From the NCBI GenBank assembly GCA_008711295.1, contig VUYV01000089.1, positions 2,728,000 to 2,791,999 on the forward strand: a DNA stretch of 64,000 bases, given 5' to 3'. Positions within the stretch are counted from its first letter, which is position 1; the number at the start of each line of letters is the position of its first letter. The notes under the pieces were generated by a model. The model saw nothing but the letters and a program-made list of their open reading frames with translations. It had not been told where the DNA came from and ran no database searches. Source of the stretch: Anarhynchus alexandrinus (taxonomy: Eukaryota; Chordata; Aves; Charadriiformes; Charadriidae). The translations under genes were made by a program, and so were the position numbers. Below, piece by piece: positions 48,301 to 61,539 of the stretch.

Positions 48301-51300
48301 ATTTTAAAAAGAAAGCACTGAATGCCCTGAGTTTTCTGGTTATAGAAATCCCTGGTGGGGGGTGGTGGGGGGAAGAGGACATCAAAAGGACTAAATTATC
48401 CAGTCTTTTGGTATATATAGAAGAAAACTAAAATATTCTGGTTTTTTTAGATTCCTGTTATTGTTCCCTTTTAAGGTATTGATTAGATGAAAACATCTGT
48501 GGTTGTTACGTAAGAGAGCTGGGGAAGTTGTCTGTCAGGGGACGTGCTGTTGAACTACAGATGCGGTCTGACTAATGAATAATTTAAACGCATAATCCTG
48601 TCTGTTGTAGAATGACCTTTGACTGGAGGTCTAACAAAAAATCTAAATGACAAAATTATATACATTCTTATAAAATAATATAGTTCTTATGTCATCTGGC
48701 TTGCCTGTGGCTGTTGTTGCCATGTTCATTTTAGGATGTGCTCATAATAGTATGATTGTGGGCTCTCAGTTTTCCTTTTCAATTTTATCCCCTTCAGCTT
48801 TTATGCTGACTGCTGATCCATAAGCAGCCTCTGTTTAAGCTTCCTGGCTCTTCTAACGAGGAAACTCAGGCAGATTGGCATCACCTGGATCACCAATAAG
48901 ACTCAAAAGGATCTAGACAGACTGTGTTTTTTCTCACTGCTGGTCCCATACTGCCACCCCCCTCCACCCAATGGAGGATGTTTCATCCTTTTAGCTTTTG
49001 ATTTAAAAAAGCTATTTGTGTATGTAGCCACATAGTCATCCAATTTCTTGTGCAACTAGTGCATCTTAAGGTGTTCAGAGAGGAGCTATGCATAGCGGTG
49101 AGAAAAATGCATCTAACTTTCATCTGACTAAGGTATGTGCAACTGTACTGCTGACTGGGTTTAACGTAATAGGTAAATGGTGTAAATTCTGAATTGGGAA
49201 AAAAGCCCACAGAAGTTTTTACACCTCAGGTTGTGGCTGGTCTTTTAGGGCAGCATGCCAAACCTACCTTTGTGTAAGAACCTTCAGGATCTATTTTAAA
49301 TTTGTCCAGGACCTGAGAGTGTTGTAAGCTGCTGGAGTTGTGTCTCAGAGGCTCCTTCTAAGTCCAGTGAGCCTTGGAAATGAGGGTAACCTTTTGCGTG
49401 GTGGGATTCCAGAGCCTATCCTCAACATCTGCAGTGATTAGGGAAAGCATAAACACAAAGTGCACAACCTTCTTAAAGGCATTAGACAGACCATCTGTTG
49501 GATCAGAAATATTGTCCGGTGTGTTATCCATATGAGTAACTCATATTAGTTGGGGAAGAGGGGGACCTGAGGAGACTGTGTCAAACATCCTGTTAATTTC
49601 TCTTGAAAGGACAGAGAAGGACTGTTTTCCAGAATAACATCTTTCAGTGAGCATAACCTTATACTCATTGAGTCTTCTGGTCTCCCACCTTCTTCCAGCC
49701 TGGGACATCCTGGGGAAAGTGGTGTCCCTGGCAGTCTATAGGAGTGTTCTGTGCTCTGACTAGATGGCAGAAGTGGTCAGGTATAATGGGCAGGAATTTC
49801 TGCTTGGCAATTAGGATTAGTAACATCCACGAGCACAACTGAGTAGTAATTTTCTAAGATAATGTGGTAACACTTGGTATCCTTTACATTTTTGTTTCAT
49901 ATTAGGTTGATCTATTGCCTCATTCTTCTTCTACTTAACTATTTTTTGATTCTGAGTAATTCTCTAAAGAGACACCAACCTACCTTCATTTTCATAGTGG
50001 AATTGTCTTTAATGTATTCTGAATCTTTTATCTTTGAGCAACAATGGTATTCAGTCGTCATGTAAGAAGTATGCATTTACTTTGAGTGAATAAATTCCAA
50101 TAACCTTTCTTCAGTAAAACAGTGCATTTCAAGTATCGGCTATTGCGCTTAAGATCAGTGTGTCTTGAGGACGTACATAAAGCTAAATAGTCTTATGCAT
50201 CAGAGTGAAACAAGCTCTTCACATTCCAGAATTTTCAAAGGCATCATCAATTCTGTGACAAGAAAGTGGTTTTTAATAGCACAAGTATATTTACTAAAGA
50301 AGGGTGGGGATAGGAACTTTCTAGAGGGAGAACTTGATTTTTTTATTAATTTGAGGTAAACTGTTCTCACTTCGTTTGTATTTGCTATAGCAGATGAAGA
50401 ATGATAGCATATATTTTATGCATATAAAATGCAGGTACATGCCTGTGCATTTGTCCATGTATTTTGAAAGACTGACTAAAAATTAAGAAGGATAAGCACA
50501 TGAAAAAATGGGGACAGCAAGACTTTTTTTTTAATTTATTTTACAATAAAATTGTCACTGTCCTCCGTAAGGTGTGAATACGTTTTAAGTATGTATTTCA
50601 GAGATTCTATCCTGGAAAGAGAAAAGAGCATTATACATTTCAGTTACCTGACGTATTTTCAAACTTATTTTTCCAGATTAGCTAATCGCGTAGGCTCTGC
50701 ATGATCAGCGGAGAGTAAGAGAAACCTCCAATTGAAGGTGATTCATTCTGTTCTTTGATAGACATTTAAAGATAGATAAGTTAGGTAAGATGAATTCTGC
50801 CCAAATAGTAGAAGTGATCAAACAAGATCTATGGGTGGTAATATTTGTTTAGTCCTTTATAAAGACTACTTTTTACCCTTACACCTGTAGTGTGTCACTG
50901 GAGTTAGAAGCTTGCAGGAAAACAGAAATGGTGCCTTTGTATTTGAAATAAAATAATACGATATGAGTTAGCCCTGAGCTAGTATTTTAAATAAATCAGG
51001 ATGTTGAGTAAATTTCAGAACTGTTGTGTTATGCTGTTTAAGACATGCAGTAAAAATATTTAAGTACTGCACTAGCACAGATGCTGGGATGTTTAGGGAC
51101 CTTTTTCTGTAGAAAAGAGTCTATTTTTAAATGTCAAAACGGTTACCCCTTTTTCTTATAAGACTTGTTCTTCACCTGTCTTTTTGCATGTATTTGGAAT
51201 ATGTTTTGATGTTGTGATTTAGTAAAATAGCTGAGATCGTCATGTCTGATATATATGCCATGTCACCCTGATAATACTGGCTATAAATTTTACGATTCCC

Positions 51301-53865
51301 TTCTAAGTAGAAATGACTACCTCTGTAAGTCTACAAATGCCTGTAATGCTACAAAATGGAGCAACTACTCTGCATTCCAGCCCCTCTTGCATTGAGGTAG
51401 AGATAGTATTCAGACTTCCCTATCAGAAAAAGGCAGGAGAAAATTCTCTTACCATCCTTGGCAGGCTCCTACCAAGAGCACTCTGCCTTGCCGTTTTCCT
51501 CTGTTTGTCTGCATTGTTGGAGGGATGCTGGAGGTTGAAGGAAGTGAGCCCAGTGCATACTATCCTCCACTTTTCTTGGGCTGTCCTACTGGCTCCCAGG
51601 GAAAATACGTCAGCTTTTCTTTCAGCAAAAGAAGGGCTACTTTGAATTGCATTAGCATCACAGTTTTTTGAACATTTTCTGACAGTGCAAACCTACTTTA
51701 TAGACACTCTTTAGGTAAGCTGGAGTTCTGGGAGATGTAGTCCTATCTTTAAATACTTCAAATAGAAAGAGAAATGTTTTGTCACCAGTAAGATTGATGT
51801 AGTCACCACTGAGTTGTCAAAGACTGATGGAGGGCTGGAGCAATGACTTATTTTGTGTTCTCAAAGGGCATTTGTTCTCACTCCATAGTTAAAGGTGAGG
51901 GTCTTTTTATACAAATATAGGACAGGGAGATTTATGAGAGATGCAGGGCATTTACAGCATGTTTATAAGTCAATCGTCGAATATCAAACTGTTTCGAATG
52001 TTATTTTATGGTAGAGTATTTTTAATGGTGAGTAGTTTCTGGATTACTTAAATTCTTAATCAGTTACGTACACTACACCTTTAGCTATTTTAACTTACTA
52101 AAAGTACTTTTTAGTTGTTGCTCATAATATTTTTGATTAATTCCAACTAGTTTTTTTTATCACTAGTTTCTGAAGAACAGCGAGATCTGAGGTTTGAGAA
52201 TTTGAAAAAAAAACAACCGCCTTTTCGTGTAGTATTCATAAAGAGGAGACTTCCTGGATAACCTTAGGAAAGATGAATTTCATTGGCTTAGCTCCCCTTA
52301 AATGCTATTTTAAAATGCAGCATCCTGGTAAGGTAAGAGGCTCTGTTTCTTTCAGGTAACTTGGCTTCACTACCATTTGGGAGAGCTAGACATTAGGGAC
52401 ATCTCCTCCATGAAATTCATCTTACTGATGTAGTGACCTTCATTTCATTGTGAAGCTTTTAATTGATTAATTGTTTGGAAGCCTATACTTCTTGAACATT
52501 TTCATAAGTAGCACAGATATGTACTGTGCTTTCATATGTGTATTGTTGCACAAACAATGACACTGCCTCCTCCCCTCTTACAAGCCCTGAATGCATCCCA
52601 ATTCACTGAACATAGGATGGAAAATAGTGGAGTATGTATAATCTTGTATTATGCTCTTGAGAGTTTAGGAGAAATTAATGAAGCAATGTGCAGTAAAATG
52701 CAGGAAACCACAACAAATAGGGCAGTGTTAAGGATGGTTGGGGCAGGGTGGTGGGGGATGAACTGTATATATCAAATCTGCAATGTCCTGAAAATGAGGA
52801 GCAACTTTATAACCGTTTGACAAGCTAGCATCCTCAAAGTACTTCAGAATAGCATAAAGCAGCTGAAGTGTTGACATAGCCTTAAAGAAAAGCTTAAATG
52901 AATAAAGTATAATACATTTTACTATCTTTGCTTGCATCACTGGCTATAATAACTGCCTGCTGTAGCTCCTGAAGGGTTGACGCCAGTGGTGCTGCATTCA
53001 ACTTGCTGCAGCACAGCTAAAGCACAAGATTGTTTTGTGTGGAAGAATGAGCAAGCAAGCATGGTCCTGAGCACTCACAGAAGTCCCCCTCCATGAAATA
53101 CAGGGTGCCCTCAAGGGCCACATGCTGCTGGGGCACCCAAACGGATTGCTTTCATGCCATGTGTTGGAAGAGGAAGCCTGCCATGTTTGTCGCTACTCCA
53201 AAGGTTGCTCTGAGGAGATGACAAAGAAATGTTTTTTAAGTGTTTTTCCTCCTCTCCTTTTCTATTGCATGCATGGTATACAGTTCACATGACAGGGTAA
53301 TATGTGTATTTTGGTAGGGTAGCATACATATTTTGACATATCTGACAGAGCGTTTAACCTCTTCAATCACATTACTTGGTGGTATATATTTCTACCTTCT
53401 TTCTAGTTCAATTTATTAGAACAGTACATATTAAAAGCAGTAACAAAGCTGCCAGTGAATAGTGCTTCATAAAAAAAGTGACTCAAAGCTGAGGTAAAAC
53501 TTAATGATCCTTTGTTGGCTCATTATCCTTGGATTGCAGTTTCTCATACCCCCTGCAATATATGAAAGACCAGTTCTAAGTGTGCAAAGGCTGCCAATAT
53601 GAATTTTATCAATTACTTGATATTAAACATTATTTCAATGTCCTCCAGAGAACAAATTCTGGAAGGTTTTTAGCAAGCTTTGTTTTTCTATCAGTACTTT
53701 TATGATTAATGGAAAAGAACTTCAAATTTTTCCTGTTAGCCACAAATGACTATCAGTGTAAGAGGTTGGTTTCTGAGATGCATCTTAAGTAACAGACAAA
53801 CTGTTGATTATCTTCTGTTATATGACTACATATGTTCAAATATCTTATATCAACTACATGAGTTA
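45345..53865. other. Unique AT-rich non-coding DNA
   Basis: No repeat family or gene is recognised. Points noted: AATAAA at 45686-45691; a C-run at 45657-45670; a G-rich tract at 48355-48375 with quadruplex potential; moderately GC-rich stretches at 49250-49480 and 52975-53220; and a 110-codon plus frame at 51313-51645 of no recognisable family. Confidence 0.5.
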
Positions 53866-54116
53866 ATCACAGAATCACAGAATTTTCAGAGTTGGAAGGG
53901 ACCACTAGAGATCATCTAGTCCAACTCCCCTGCCAAAGCGGGGTTGCCTAGAGCACATTACTCAGGACTGCATCCAGGCGAGTCTTGAAAGTCTCCAGAG
54001 AAGGGGACTCCACAACCTCCCTGGGCAGCCTGTTCCAGTGCTCTCTCACCCTAACTGTAAAGAAGTTTTTCCGTGTGTTGGAACGGAACTTCCTATGTTC
54101 CAACTTGTGCCCATTG
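53866..54116 (-). mobile_element. CR1 LINE, relatively young subfamily, cut by N
   Basis: On the plus strand it starts ATCACAGAATCACAGAAT, the reverse complement of a clean CR1 3' terminus with intact octamers. It then continues GTTGGAAGGGACC, TCCAACTCCCCTGCC and CAGCCTGTTCCAGTGCTC. Low decay suggests a younger copy than the others. It stops in mid-element at the N (54117), so the 5' extent is unknown. Confidence 0.95.
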
Positions 54117-54117
54117 N
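54117..54117. other. Single N between CR1 and LTR: assembly join
   Basis: The CR1 sequence breaks off at CCCATTG and an unrelated ERV-type sequence starts with TTGACCATGG on the other side. Missing sequence is likely. Confidence 0.9.
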
Positions 54118-55050
54118 TTGACCATGGCTAGATGACAGGTGCCCACCAAAGCCACTCTATCAATCCCCTCCTCAGCTGGACAGGGGAGAGAAAATGTGAC
54201 AGAAGGCTTGTGCGTCGAGATAAGGACAGAAGGAGATCACTCAGCAATTACTATCATGGGCAAACAGACTTGACTCGGGGAAATTAGTTTAATTTTATTA
54301 TCAACCAAAATCAGAGTAGGATAATGAGAAATAAAAACTTAATCTTAAAACACCTTCCCCCCACCTCTCCCTTCTTCCTGGGCTCAACTTCACTCCTGAA
54401 TTCTCTATCTCCTCCCCGCAGGCAGGTTGGGGAAAGGGGAATGGGGATTGCAATCAGTTCATCACACGTCTCTGCTCCTCAGGGGAAGGACTCCTCACAC
54501 TCTTCCCCCTGCTCTAGCATGGGGTCCCTCCCACAGGAGACAGTCCTCCATGAACTTCTCTAATGTAAGTCCTTCCCATGGGCTGCAGTTCTTCACAAAC
54601 TTCTCCAGCGTGGGGTCCTCCATGAGCTGCAGGTGGATATCTGCTCCACCTTTAACCTCCATGGGCTGCAGGGGGACAGCCGGCCTCACCATGATCTTCA
54701 CCACAGGCTGCAGGGGAATCTCTGCTCTGGTGCCTGGCGCACCCCCTCTCTCTCCTGCTTCATTGATGTTGGTGTCTGCAGAGTTCTTTCTCTCACATAT
54801 TCTCACACCTCTCTTCAGCTAGAGTTTCACAGTTTTTTTTTCCTTCTTCTTAAATATATTATCACAGAGGTGCCACCACTGTTGCTGATAGACTGAGCCT
54901 TGGCCAGCAGTGGGTCCATCTTAGAGCTGTCTGGTATTGGCTATGTTGGACATAGGGGAAGCTTCTAGCAGCTCCTCATAGAGGCTTCTCAACCCTGTAG
55001 CCCCCCCACCCCAGTACTCAAATCTTGCCACGTAAACCCAATACAGCAAT
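54118..55050 (-). mobile_element. ERV-derived LTR with internal 45-bp repeats
   Basis: The sequence is of a type very common in bird genomes: GCTGGACAGGGGAGAGAAAAT, GTCGAGATAAGGACAG, ATCACTCAGCAATTAC and GGGCAAACAGACTTGACTCG, followed by the repeated 'catgggctgcag' block, then CTTTCTCTCACATATTCTCAC and GCCACGTAAACCCAATAC. Two 45-bp tandem units lie at 54522-54566 and 54567-54611, with a partial third after. Orientation is taken as minus because a minus-strand frame (54495-54806, 103 codons) reads the units as TLEKFxxxCxxWEG repeats. Whether the repeats are part of a true LTR or a retroviral leader is not settled. Confidence 0.7.
54522..54611 (-). repeat. Two 45-bp tandem units within the ERV element
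   Basis: Units 54522-54566 and 54567-54611 align throughout, each containing the GTCCNTCCCA...TTCTTCACAAACTTCTC-type core. The 45-bp period is a multiple of three, so the minus-strand frame is kept and yields 15-residue repeats (LTLEKFMEDCLLWEG and PTLEKFVKNCSPWEG). Confidence 0.75.
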
Positions 55051-56742
55051 ACAGTTATCTAGCAAATAACACGTATTTTCATATTTTTAACTACTGGGAA
55101 AAGTCATGATTGCATGAAAGAGGTTTTATTTTGGCTCTCTGTTTAACATTATGGTGGATCAACATAAGCACGAACAAAAGCATTCACTGATGTGAAATTG
55201 GGCGTGAGGTTTTCATGAAGATTTGCAGCCCAGTGAAACTCACTGTGGGATCCCAAATAGCATTTGGGTGGGATTGTAACAACTGTAAAGATTTTATCAT
55301 AATAATTAAAGCAAGGTATAGGCACAGTAGAACTCTGTTCAAGCGTGTACAGAAACTGTTGTTCCTGTTGCTCAGATAAAATGTGCAATTTGACTTGGGT
55401 AATTGTTTACATGACTCAGAATGAAGAAAGCAGAATGCTGCAGTAATACCTGCATTGATTTTTTTTTTTTTTTTGTGAATCCTAATCTTGGTAAGCTCAT
55501 ACTTCTATTATGCCCCATGTGTGAGACTTTCTTAAGATGAAGTGGCTATAAAAATAACACATACTGTGCTGTTTATCAGTTGTATTAAAAAAAAAAAAAA
55601 AGCAGGAGGACCTATTTCATCTGGGTGATGAAGTACCTGTATATGAATAAAAACAAAGTAAGCACTCTCTTGCAGAAGCTGTTCTGTACCTTTGTGCTGC
55701 AGTACCAGGTGTCAGGTTTTATATAGTTTGCTTTTCACATGCCACTCTTCCTCTGCTACATGCACTGTCTTAGCTTTGCTGTTGTGAGTGGTTGTAGAAG
55801 AGTACGCTGAGCTCTTCCTTCTTGCCTTGATATTTTCCTAGTTTTTTGAGTTTTTGCTTGTTACCTTTATTATTATTTACTTTTGCTTGCTACTTTTGTT
55901 CAATAAAATATTTTTCATCAGCCAGATCAAGAGGTAAATCTATAAAGGGTACATCAGAAAGTTGGTAGCTGCATAATACAACCTGAAACCCAGACATCAA
56001 TCTCACTTTTATTCAAGAGCAGCTTTTTGACAAAAAAAAAAGGACAACTTGCAATGGTTTAGTCAGATCTTAGGTGGTTTTTCTGGTAACTCTTAAGTTC
56101 TTGGGAAGAAGTCTTGTAGAAGATTGTCTCCTTTCTGTGTGAGGGCAGTGTTTTTAGTGTCTACATGCTGTTGCTTGTGAGTGTGGTGATGTCAGACATT
56201 GGAAAACAGTGCTGTGTGCTACTGTCTGCAATGAACTGTACTTGTTTGTAATTCTTCACTTGTGAAGATCATTTCTCATTTGTATATGTAGCCTTGATGT
56301 TCCTGAATGTTTTCATTAGATTCCTGTGGCACTCACACTGTGCAATATCGTTTCAAATTGTCAATAGTTACTAATAGATGTAAACAAAACCTGACAATTT
56401 TTATATCTATTTCAAGGCTTTATGAAAAATACCTGTTTCTAATGTGTCCTGGATGTTATTTTGGACATCTCACTTCCTCCTACTTGGAAGCATTTACACC
56501 GGAATATCAGAAGCACCCATATCTGAATCCCAAAGCTTTGCATGAGCTATTCTTTCTGTCCTGTGTGGTACAAGTTGAAGTCAAGCAGGATTTTTTTTTT
56601 TTTTTTTGGTTTATCCATTTCTAGCTTGCTTTATTACACTGTGTATTGCATGAATCCCTATGTGAAAAGTAACTTCTCCCGGCATGTCTTTGGCTACTCA
56701 TTGAGACACAGCCCGTGAAGCAGGAACATAGAGTCATTTAGA
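55051..56742. other. Unique AT-rich non-coding DNA
   Basis: Poly-T is at about 55459-55474, poly-A at 55587-55600 and poly-T at 56590-56607. No gene is recognised. Confidence 0.55.
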
Positions 56743-57474
56743 GTTCACAGAATGACAGAAAGGTTGAGGTTGGAAGAGACCTCCAGAGGTCATCTGGTCT
56801 GCTCAAGCAGGGCCACCTAGAGCCATCGTACCAGAGACCATGTCCAGATGGCTTTTGAATATCTCCAAGTTGGGAGAATCCACAACATCTCTGGGCAACC
56901 TGTGTCAGTGCTCAGTCACCCTCACAGTGAAAAAATGTTTCTTGGTGTTCAGATGGAACCTCCTGTGTTTCAGCTTGTGCTTATTGCTTCTTGTGCTGTC
57001 ATTGGGCACCACTGAGAAGAGCCTGGCTCTGTCATCTTTATTACCCTTCCTACAGGTATTTTTATCCATTGAGATCCCCCTTGAGCCTTTACTTCTCCAG
57101 GCTGAACAGTCCCAGCTCTCTCAGCCTTTCCCCATAGGAGAGATGCTCTAGTCCTTTAGTCTTCTTAAAGGCCCTTCACTGCACTCTCTCCAGTATGGCC
57201 ATGTCTCTCTTGCAGTGGGGAGCCTGGAACTGGATCCAGCACTCCAGATGTGGCCTTACCACCAGTGCTGAGTAGAGGGGAAGGACCACCTCCCTTGACC
57301 TGCTCTCAACATTCCTCCTGATGCAGCCCAGGATATCATTAGCTTTCTTTGCTGCAAGGGCACATTGATGACTCATGTTCAACTTGGTGTCCACCGGGCC
57401 TTCAAGGACAAAGGTGCTCTCCAGTCGTCCAGGTCCCTCTGGATGGCAGCACAACCATCTGGTGTATCGGTCAG
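56743..57474 (-). mobile_element. CR1 LINE, 5'-truncated
   Basis: On the minus strand the ORF2 tail reads [46 protein letters not shown] and [12 protein letters not shown] (frame 57176-57562) before frameshifting towards the 3' UTR. It is the same subfamily as 30284-30925. The plus-strand start GTTCACAGAATGACAGAAAG corresponds to a degraded 3' terminus. The reverse transcriptase core is absent; the copy is inactive. Confidence 0.95.
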
Positions 57475-60400
57475 TCAAAGTAGGAATTGTGGAGACTTGA
57501 ACCATTTTAGAATCTGAAGTGAAAATATGGAGTATCTTGCCAAGAAATCTGTTAAGTGTCACAGCAGCTTGTCAGAGTATATTGAGTAGACTTAGCTCAG
57601 AAAGAAATGGGTCCAGTCTTTTAAGTATAGGTATCCAAATTCTCGGCTCCAAAATTAATCACTTATTTTCAAAAATTCAGGAATACAGCCCCAATGATTT
57701 CTGACATTTGCTGGTTTAAATCCACAGGAAAATAAGTTCTTTGATTTATGCATTTGAGAACAGTTTTAGTTGTGTCAGGAAGCTAGGAAGTTTTCAAGTC
57801 CTGTCCACAGAATGGAAGCAAAAAAATACCTGTCTGCTCATGCTCAGTGTCTTAATTCTGTTTGTGGGCAATTGTTACAGATCATTAACACAGTTTTTGC
57901 TCTGATTTCTTTTTTTTTTTTCATATTATGCTGATAATTATTTACATAGCATTGTAATATATATGACTTTTAAAAATAATTAGAGTAGGAGACAGGAAGA
58001 AAAAAAGCATAAAGTGCTTCAAGCAACTTACAGGTAACCCCAAAGCTCAAAAGAGTAGGAGTAAGTTCAATAAGTAACAGATGCAGAATGACTGTTAACG
58101 CTAGATTGTTTGTTATAACAGATGGATTTTGAAAAGAGCAGGGAATGTGGGGCTCCTGGCACATTTTCTTTGGCAGGCAATTTGGAATTAAGACCTAGAT
58201 GATGTCTGGCCAGTACAAGATTGTCCAGGGACATTCACATGAATAAAAGCCTTGTTTTGTTTTCTGGTTTATCCTGGTTGGTCAAGGGAGAAAAATGATC
58301 ATAATCCCTGTGATTTGAGGTGTGGGAACATAAACTACTTATAGAAGAGATGAGAAAAGAAAACAAAATTGCCTAGTCATGATTTTTTACTCTTCAAGAA
58401 CATAATCACTGTATCAGCGAGAGACCTCTTGCTGATTATAAGAAACACTGTCAAGTAACTGCTGTGATGCACTGTATAACTGAATGTAAAATATTCCAGC
58501 AGCAGTTTGTGCCCTTGCCTGTTCAGATGCAAAGTTCAAGGTAGAAAGAATTGGTAGAAACATGTGTATACTGAAATTTAAAACTAAAGATCTTTGAGTT
58601 CCATTTAAAGATAATTGGATTACAGATTTGACTGTAACAACAAAGGGTTTGATTCACTTAAATCTACAAATATGCAAGAGTAAAAACAGATCAATTTTTT
58701 GTCTTGGATGCATTAGTTCACTGGAAATTTAATTGTCAAGACACTCCTGAGAGCAAGGTTTTATGTACTTTAGAAAAAATGTTGACAGTGAGGTTTCATA
58801 AAATCAGATGTTAATTCCATTATTAAAGATATTAATGCCTGTCTAAAGCTTTTAAAAATTCATGGAGACCAATTTAAATATTTAATTTAGTGACATTGAC
58901 CCAAACATTATAAAAAGACACAAAGCTATTTAGTTCTTGTAAATAAGGAACTTGTTTGCACATAAGACTTTAAAGCTCACTATCTCTAAAGAAAGATTGA
59001 TTGAATAGGATGTAATAATAAATCTCTTAATGAATCATATTTTATCATAGTTTTGCCTCACTTTAGACAACATTATCTTTGTCCTTAGAGACGTGTCACG
59101 CACATTTTATTTTTTAGCATGACTACTACTCTGCTAATCATGCTAGTACAGTATCTGGCAATCTACCACTGGGTTTACATCTTGCCATTTGCAAAAATTG
59201 ACATTGTGTCTACAGCAGTGACCCAAGCTGATTCTTTCCCTTTTCTTTGTTAATCAGTTATGCAGTTAGAAATAGGAAAGATGGTACCTCTGGCAATAGT
59301 GCCCTTTGAAATTTATCTTTTTCAGTGAAAAGTACTTTCTTCCTCAGGCCCTTCTTGGAGGCATTGTCAGTCACTGTGAAGCTTTCCTGCAGCTGTATGT
59401 CTGGTTAGAATGGAGAGAAAGAGCTTGTTTCTCATTGCGCTTATTACTGGTGCCTAATCATCTTCCTGTAAGGACTTTTTTTTTTATCTCTTAGTGCTGC
59501 CGCTGTTTGCTTTAGGCAGTTCCAGGCTCCACGTGGGAATCTAATGGTGGCTTTTCCACTAGCTCTCTGTGGCTACAGAATATTGTCAGAAAGAACTGTA
59601 GCTAGCAAAGCATCTGTGTTATGTACTCTCCTTGATGCAGAGGGTCAGTGATGCACTTGTGTCCTTGCAGCTGGAACTTCACCTTCTTGCTTTCTCCTGC
59701 CTAATGTGAGGAATCCTAGAATGATAATTTCTGTTTTCGCTCAGTTGAACTCTGCTACACCTCAGAAATCTTTCTCTACTGGGACTGCAGGTATTCCAGC
59801 CAGGCCAGCATACAGTTGTTAGTGTGTCCTATGCAAGACAAAACATTACTAGTTTTCTTTTTCATTGACTACCTGCACATGAATGGGTGTTTTCTTGGGT
59901 TACCTGTGTTTTGGGAGCTCAGAATCGATATATTCTGGAAGAAACCCCACACTGTATCTTGATTTTTCTCATCAAGAAAGTTAAATGCAGGGCCAGCAAA
60001 TCTGTATTATGTATAAAATTCTGCACACTTTAAATTACAATATTAATGTAAATGGTATATGGCTATAGATTTTCTGGGCAAATATGGCAGTGGTGGTCGG
60101 CAAGCCCTATAGATGACATTACATATGTAACAGCATTACAAAATGAACATAAATTATCGTATTCACTACAGAAATCCAATTACAAACCATTGTGAAATAA
60201 CAATCAGATGTAATAGCTCAAATTATGTACTGCCTAGAGAAAAAACTTGCGATTTTGGTACCATATGATACATAAGTCTTACTCTGTGTATTAAAAGAAA
60301 CTTTCTGTAATGTGAAAGGAAAATACATGATACTTGGATTAGTTGTGGGTGTGGTGGTAGCAGAGTCTCTGATTAAGTGTTCATTTTTTCTGTTAGAAGA

Positions 60401-61539
60401 TCAGCTTCCCAAGGGACCTACAACTTATTTGCAAAAATTATTTCTAAGAGAGTCTTTGTATGTAACCTATTAGCCTAGGAGCGTGTGTAATAAATTATGT
60501 TTCCATGAAAAGAAAAGAAAGAAGAATATTTCTACTTTATGTTAATCTTTGCCTTCAAGTAAATCCCATGCAACATCAATTTACATATAGCTTTGCCTAA
60601 TAGCTTTTGGCAGTTTTGCTGCATTGGGATGGTTTTCTTGAAGGGTGGAGACGGGACACAGGAGATAATGTTTAACTGAGGAAATGCATAGTGGCTTTTT
60701 TAATAATACTTCTCTGCAATTTGTAAATGTGTGGTTTCCTGATAGTGTGTAATTACATTCTAACAGGTAATCAAGTAGCTCGTGTTAATGATGTATACAC
60801 ACAAATATGTGTTTTTTATATACTATATATGCTTTGTATATAGTTTATGTACTGCTGAACTGCTGGACTAGCTGAAAGATCTCTGCATGTGTGTATAAAA
60901 GTATGTGTACACAACATGTAACACAAATATGTGCACGCTTAAGCCAAAGTATGGAAAAACTGCTAGCAAAACGATATGTGTTTTTTAAATAGATTTTGGT
61001 ACAAATTGGCTTGAAACTGTTGCACAGAAATTAGATTCAGTCACACAGTGCTCATCTGAGGATATAAATATACAAGCATTCATTTTGTAAATGCTCGAGC
61101 TTTGTGTTTCCATATCATTATTATTCTCATAGGAAGAGTATTCTAAGTTGCTATTCACAAACCATATTGACAGTCCTGTAACTCATCCAGTGTGCTGTAT
61201 TTTTTGCTAGGCAGTAGGTTGAATATAGTTTGTTTAACCCTCAATCAATTCTCTTTGGCTGCTACATTAAAAATGGTTTTTCAGCTTTTTTTTTTATTTC
61301 TTTATCCTTTTATATAGTATTGTACATTGAATGCAGAAATCTTCTAATGCTCGTACACATTTGTCCTAATTACATGAATTAATGACCAAAGTTATGGTGT
61401 GGGTGATTTTTTTGGTAATATTTAACGTTTTATATAATTACTAGGGTACAATGTGGCAAGGCACTTGATTTTGAAAGTAACTTAACTACTAACTCTGAAA
61501 AGGCTGATGGTCTTTGCTTTGTTTTCTGTTGGCAAAGGT
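57475..61539. other. Unique AT-rich non-coding DNA
   Basis: There are poly-T at 57910-57921 and TA-rich patches at 60790-60850. The stretch 58400-61400 is steadily AT-rich with no repeat recognised, which fits intergenic DNA possibly including conserved elements. No exon is recognised. Confidence 0.55.

Noticed and set aside
51313..51645. 110-codon plus-strand frame with a hydrophobic stretch
   Set aside because: No similarity to a known family and no supporting splice or promoter context; kept out of the gene list.
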